9,972 bases of DNA, from contig DASWOP010000107.1 in assembly GCA_036404255.1 (NCBI GenBank), positions 1-9,972 on the forward strand, given 5' to 3'. Below, in pieces: positions 8,230 to 9,972 of the stretch. This DNA comes from JARLFX01 sp036404255. Its GTDB lineage: Bacteria > Acidobacteriota > Terriglobia > Terriglobales > Acidobacteriaceae. Within the stretch, counting starts at the first letter, position 1. Every line of letters starts with the position of its first letter. The position numbers and the translations under genes are program-made. The notes beneath the pieces are model-generated. The model was not told the origin of the DNA. It saw only the letters and a list, made by a program, of their open reading frames with translations, and did no database searches.

Positions 8230-8531
8230 GGCTTGCCCGCCTTGACCGCAGGTTCTACCTCATCCAAGCGAACAAGGATGTTGCGGGCGGTCTCATTGCG
8301 GAGGGCAATTTCAGACTGGTCGATACGGTAGATACGTGGATCGCCGCCCGGTGCCTTGCCGCTGGCGGTAACGCCCACGCCGGGGAAGAATCCCATCAGG
8401 CCAAGATGATCCGTCTCTTCAGCCCCCAGATCGATGCGTATGAGGACAGCTGACGCATCCTGGGCGAGCTTATGAAGAGGTAGCAGTGCGGCAGCGGAGG
8501 ACTTGGATGCGCGTGTCAAAGGGCCACTCAC
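8226..8531 (-). CDS. feoA: FeoA-like SH3-domain protein of the ferrous iron uptake system
   Basis: FeoA is a small cytoplasmic beta-barrel protein needed for, or modulating, FeoB transport. The 101-residue product shows the family pattern from about residue 16: LLPLHKLAQDASAVLIRID, then HLGLMGFFPGVGVTASGKAP (42-61), then GDPRIYRIDQSEIALRNETARNILVRL (63-89). The start is a GTG at 8529-8531. An in-frame TAG lies two codons upstream (8535-8537), so nothing longer is possible. A TTG at codon 5 is an alternative start. No clear Shine-Dalgarno is visible. About 15 residues precede the usual FeoA core. It overlaps feoB by ATGA and sits directly behind a well-formed promoter, so feoAB is a two-gene operon. 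FeoA homology also occurs as the C-terminal domain of DtxR-type regulators, but no DNA-binding domain is present here. Confidence 0.9.
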   Translation of the reverse strand: MSGPLTRASKSSAAALLPLHKLAQDASAVLIRIDLGAEETDHLGLMGFFPGVGVTASGKAPGGDPRIYRIDQSEIALRNETARNILVRLDEVEPAVKAGKP

Positions 8532-8544
8532 GGACTAGCTTAAT

Positions 8545-8580
8545 TGTGGACTAATCCTATCCACATTCTAATCCGGACTA
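8545..8580. promoter_or_regulatory. Candidate operator around the feoAB -10 and start site
   Basis: Two inverted repeats lie here. One is TGTGGA (8545-8550) with TCCACA (8560-8565) around a 9-base centre, spanning the predicted transcription start and touching the -10. The other is TAATCCGGACTA (8569-8580), a 12-base near-palindrome (10 of 12 symmetric) that overlaps the last two bases of the -10 and the adjacent spacer. CTAATCC recurs at 8551 and 8568, and GGACTA at 8532, 8548 and 8575. The position fits a repressor site. It does not resemble the Fur box GATAATGATAATCATTATC, and only a loose TTAG/CTAA flavour recalls DtxR/MntR boxes. The binding protein is unknown. Confidence 0.4.
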
Positions 8581-8593
8581 AAGCAGTCGTCAA
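8565..8593 (-). promoter_or_regulatory. Sigma70-type promoter of feoAB
   Basis: Read on the minus strand, a -35 TTGACG (8588-8593, five of six consensus bases) is followed by a 17-base spacer and a -10 TAGAAT (8565-8570, five of six). The predicted transcript would begin near 8558, about 27 bases before the feoA GTG at 8531. This is the best promoter match I found in the window. It lies between the tRNA-Arg 3' end and feoA, so feoAB need not depend on read-through from the tRNA. Confidence 0.75.
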
Positions 8594-8643
8594 TTGGGGA
8601 GATTGAAGCGATTGTGCTGCTTATGGTGCAGAGGAGATTTGTA

Positions 8644-8720
8644 TGGTGCACCCGGAGAGATTCGAACTCCCGGCCTTCTGGTTCGTAGCCAGACGCTCTA
8701 TCCAGCTGAGCTACGGGTGC
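8644..8720 (-). tRNA. tRNA-Arg (anticodon ACG)
   Basis: The 77-base minus-strand sequence folds as a full cloverleaf. The acceptor stem is GCACCCG / CGGGTGC, followed by discriminator A and an encoded CCA. The D arm is GCTC AGCTGGATA GAGC. The anticodon arm is TCTGG CTACGAA CCAGA, with anticodon ACG at loop positions 34-36. The variable loop is AGGCC and the T arm is GGGAG TTCGAAT CTCTC with one G-U pair. A34 is expected to be edited to inosine by TadA so that it reads CGU, CGC and CGA. A separate promoter lies upstream. No obvious poly-T terminator follows before the feoAB promoter. Confidence 0.97.
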
Positions 8721-8747
8721 ACATCGTTGCCACGAAGCAACTTGCTT

Positions 8748-8776
8748 AGAATAACAATTCGCAGTGCATCCGGCAA
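8748..8776 (-). promoter_or_regulatory. Promoter of tRNA-Arg
   Basis: On the minus strand, TTGCCG (8771-8776) and TATTCT (8748-8753) are separated by exactly 17 bases. TG stands one base upstream of the -10 (TGTTATTCT), giving an extended -10. Each hexamer matches consensus at four of six positions. Transcription would begin near 8741, about 20 bases before the mature tRNA 5' end at 8720. The leader includes the small inverted repeat AAGCAA-G-TTGCTT. Confidence 0.55.
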
Positions 8777-8811
8777 CTCGCAGCATCTGCAAAACTTCGC
8801 GAACGAACAAA

Positions 8812-9114
8812 CTACTTCTTCGCGGCTTGTGCGGCTGCTTCTTTGGCTGCTGCTACGGCGGCAATCTCTTCCGGCGTGGGTTGCGGAGGAAGCGTGGAAA
8901 CGGCTTCGATGATGTTTAGGCCGGTGCGGCCAAGGAGTCCGCGGATGGTGGGCTCGGTGAGACGGGTGGCGTCGTACTCGACGAGTACGGTCTTGGCGGC
9001 TTCAGAAAAATCGATACGGCGGATGCCGTAGACCTCGCGTAGATCGTTCAGCGCGATCAGGGAGGATTCAGAGGGTGCAACACCGTAGCGGTACAGGACA
9101 TCCACAGTCGTCAT
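8812..9114 (-). CDS. Small HMA-like (ferredoxin-fold) protein lacking the CxxC metal site
   Basis: The 100-residue product begins MTTVDVLYRYGVAPSESS. Its first 70 residues follow the beta-alpha-beta-beta-alpha-beta order of heavy-metal-associated domains: strand VDVLYRYG, helix SLIALNDLREV, strands GIRRIDFSEAAKTVLVEYD, helix EPTIRGLLGRTG, strand LNIIEAV. The loop that normally carries GMxCxxC reads GVAPSES, so there is no cysteine at all and copper or zinc binding by the usual route is unlikely. The tail after about residue 75 is Pro-rich and then an Ala/Glu/Lys helix ending AAKK. The ATG at 9114 is chosen over an upstream in-frame TTG (9153) because the domain starts there. No good Shine-Dalgarno is visible, and a three-codon reading frame (ATG at 9122, TGA overlapping this ATG) precedes it. 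It has no partner gene nearby, so its function is unknown. Confidence 0.6.
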   Translation of the reverse strand: MTTVDVLYRYGVAPSESSLIALNDLREVYGIRRIDFSEAAKTVLVEYDATRLTEPTIRGLLGRTGLNIIEAVSTLPPQPTPEEIAAVAAAKEAAAQAAKK

Positions 9115-9156
9115 GGGGACATGATAGCAAGGTCCGTAGGGACGCAAAGACAAAGC

Positions 9157-9264
9157 TCAGCACGGATTACACGGAAGAGACGGATAAAGGCGGATTTCAA
9201 TATTAAAAAAGAGAATATTTGGTGGGTCTTCCGTTTTGATCCGCGTTTTTGTAATCCGTGCTGA
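9157..9264. repeat. Second long palindromic ACGGAT repeat, between tlpA-like and HMA-like genes
   Basis: The outer arms TCAGCACGGATTACA (9157-9171) and their exact inverse (9250-9264) give a 15-bp perfect stem. Inside lie further CGGAT or CGGAAGA units in both orientations, and in the middle an AATATT (9199-9204) / AATATT (9214-9219) hairpin around an A-rich loop. The right arm ends 2 bases from the TAA stop of the tlpA-like gene. It shares GCACGGATTA and repeated ACGGAT units with the element at 6193-6275. It could end or stabilise the tlpA-like transcript. No gene is visible in the rest of 9115-9266. Confidence 0.85.
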
Positions 9265-9266
9265 AC

Positions 9267-9794
9267 TTACAGCTTGTTCAGGTAGTCGGCGAGTTCGGGG
9301 CTGGTCCAGACCTGAGAGCCGACGAATTTGCGGCGCAGGACGCCGTTGCGGTCAATGACGTAGGTCTCCGGGAAGGCAAAGCTGCCGTAGAGCTCGTTGG
9401 AGTGCTGCGTGGTGTCGCGGATGGTGACGATGCCGGGCATGGGGTGCGAGGCGAGGAAGTTGGTGTAGGCGGTTGCGTCGTCATCCGCGCTGACGGCGAT
9501 GACGGTGACCTGGGGCATCTGCTGGGCGAGGGTGACCAGCGTGGGGAGTTCCTGGCGGCAGGGGCCGCACCAGGTGGCCCAGAAGTTCAGGATCACGACC
9601 TTGCCCTTGTAGCTGGCGAGGTGTACGGTCTGCCCGCTGTCGTTGATGGTGAAGTCTGGCGCTGGTTTGCCAAGCTGGTGGGGCTTGGCGTTGCGGTCGC
9701 AGCCGGCGGAGGAAAGCAACAGCGCTGCGGCAAAGGCAAAGAGCGCAGCGGTACGGCGAAGGGCGGGGAGATGGATCGGTAAAGTAGTCAGCAA
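9267..9794 (-). CDS. TlpA/ResA-like thioredoxin-fold lipoprotein
   Basis: This is a predicted membrane-anchored thiol-disulfide protein facing the periplasm, of the type that reduces apocytochrome c or other oxidised thiols. From the TTG at 9794 the product is 175 residues. The signal sequence has RR at residues 13-14, a hydrophobic core AALFAFAAALLL and a lipobox SSAGC with Cys at 32. The mature part has GKPAPDFTINDSGQTVHLASYKGK, then LNFWATWCGPCRQE with the active-site pair C76/C79, IAVSADDD, and the cis-Pro loop FAFPETYVIDRNG with P142. No ATG or GTG is suitably placed. A far longer reading from 9905 would overlap the divergent glycosyltransferase gene and bury the signal peptide, so TTG (or the adjacent CTG) is the likely start. 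Its lipid anchor would require LspA. No ccm or ccs gene is adjacent, so the redox partner cannot be named. Confidence 0.88.
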   Translation of the reverse strand: MLTTLPIHLPALRRTAALFAFAAALLLSSAGCDRNAKPHQLGKPAPDFTINDSGQTVHLASYKGKVVILNFWATWCGPCRQELPTLVTLAQQMPQVTVIAVSADDDATAYTNFLASHPMPGIVTIRDTTQHSNELYGSFAFPETYVIDRNGVLRRKFVGSQVWTSPELADYLNKL

Positions 9795-9809
9795 AGGAAC
9801 ACCAGTTTC

Positions 9810-9816
9810 TATAATA
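9810..9816. promoter_or_regulatory. Overlapping two-way -10 element between tlpA-like and glycosyltransferase genes
   Basis: The plus strand reads TATAAT at 9810-9815, a perfect -10, and the minus strand reads TATTAT at 9816-9811, five of six. The gap between the two starts (9794 minus, 9841 plus) is only 46 bases, so a shared promoter is expected here. Neither strand has a good -35 at 16-18 bases; the best on the plus strand is TAGTCA at 9785-9790 with a 19-base spacer. Confidence 0.5.
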
Positions 9817-9840
9817 CAAAGTGTGACGCTTCCTGTTTGT

Positions 9841-9972
9841 ATGACCGACCAGACTAAGCTGCTGCTGAGCGTAATTATTCCGGCGCGTAACGAGGCCGCA
9901 AGCATTGGGGAGTGCCTGAAGTCGCTGGCGTCGCAATCGGATGAGGGCTTTGCGCTGGGGCGCGATTGGGAG
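9841..9972 (+). CDS. Family 2 glycosyltransferase, N-terminal fragment
   Basis: Forty-four codons are open from the ATG at 9841 to the right edge. They read MTDQTKLLLSVIIPARNEAA and then SIGECLKSLASQ. The SVIIPARNE strand followed by an amphipathic helix is the nucleotide-sugar binding start of GT-A fold, GT2-type transferases, which build glycans or glycolipids at the inner membrane. The acceptor and sugar cannot be told, because the DxD motif and any membrane segments lie beyond the window. An in-frame GTG at 9823 would add six residues and begin almost at the predicted transcription start. ATG is preferred, though no Shine-Dalgarno is evident for either. A hopanoid-associated transferase such as HpnB is one possibility among many. 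Confidence 0.8.
   Translation, partial: MTDQTKLLLSVIIPARNEAASIGECLKSLASQSDEGFALGRDWE

Noticed and set aside
8568..8810. A minus-strand frame containing PVAQLDRASGYEPEGREFESLRVH
   Set aside because: This is the well-known false protein produced by translating a tRNA-Arg gene; the tRNA at 8644-8720 explains it.

Overview
The window reads as a piece of a GC-rich bacterial chromosome, most likely an acidobacterium of the Terriglobia type (relatives of Granulicella, Terriglobus or Edaphobacter). The placement rests mainly on the TonB-like protein, whose cytoplasmic FFPPKLPPL / LTSKPI stretch before the membrane helix I associate with that group. It is inferred from memory and was not tested by a search. 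Most of the content is core housekeeping plus iron uptake. I see no insertion sequence, CRISPR array, phage gene or defence system.

Layout. (1) 1-4856, minus strand: a tight ileS-lspA-uvrA cluster. ileS (isoleucyl-tRNA synthetase) and lspA (lipoprotein signal peptidase) overlap by ATGA. uvrA begins 9 bases after lspA and runs off the left edge. (2) 4857-5160: a 304-base divergent intergenic stretch. (3) 5161-6168, plus strand: a TonB-family protein. (4) 6169-6285: a convergent gap holding a long imperfect palindrome built from ACGGAT units. (5) 6286-8531, minus strand: feoB and feoA (ferrous iron uptake), overlapping by ATGA, behind a good sigma70-type promoter with palindromic sequence around it. 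(6) 8644-8720, minus strand: tRNA-Arg(ACG) with its own promoter. (7) 8812-9114, minus strand: a small protein resembling a heavy-metal-associated domain without the metal cysteines. (8) 9115-9266: a second, related palindromic repeat. (9) 9267-9794, minus strand: a TlpA/ResA-like thioredoxin lipoprotein. (10) 9841-9972, plus strand: the start of a family 2 glycosyltransferase, divergent from tlpA across a 46-base gap that contains a -10 element readable on both strands.

Functional links. The tonB-like gene and feoAB point at each other and both concern metal or iron entry: TonB energises outer-membrane receptors and FeoAB moves Fe(II) across the inner membrane. LspA would mature lipoproteins such as the TlpA-like protein. 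The items most worth a second look are the two ACGGAT palindromes placed just after gene ends, the non-Fur-like palindromes at the feoAB promoter, and the two-way -10 between tlpA and the glycosyltransferase gene. I did not find a convincing new multi-gene system.
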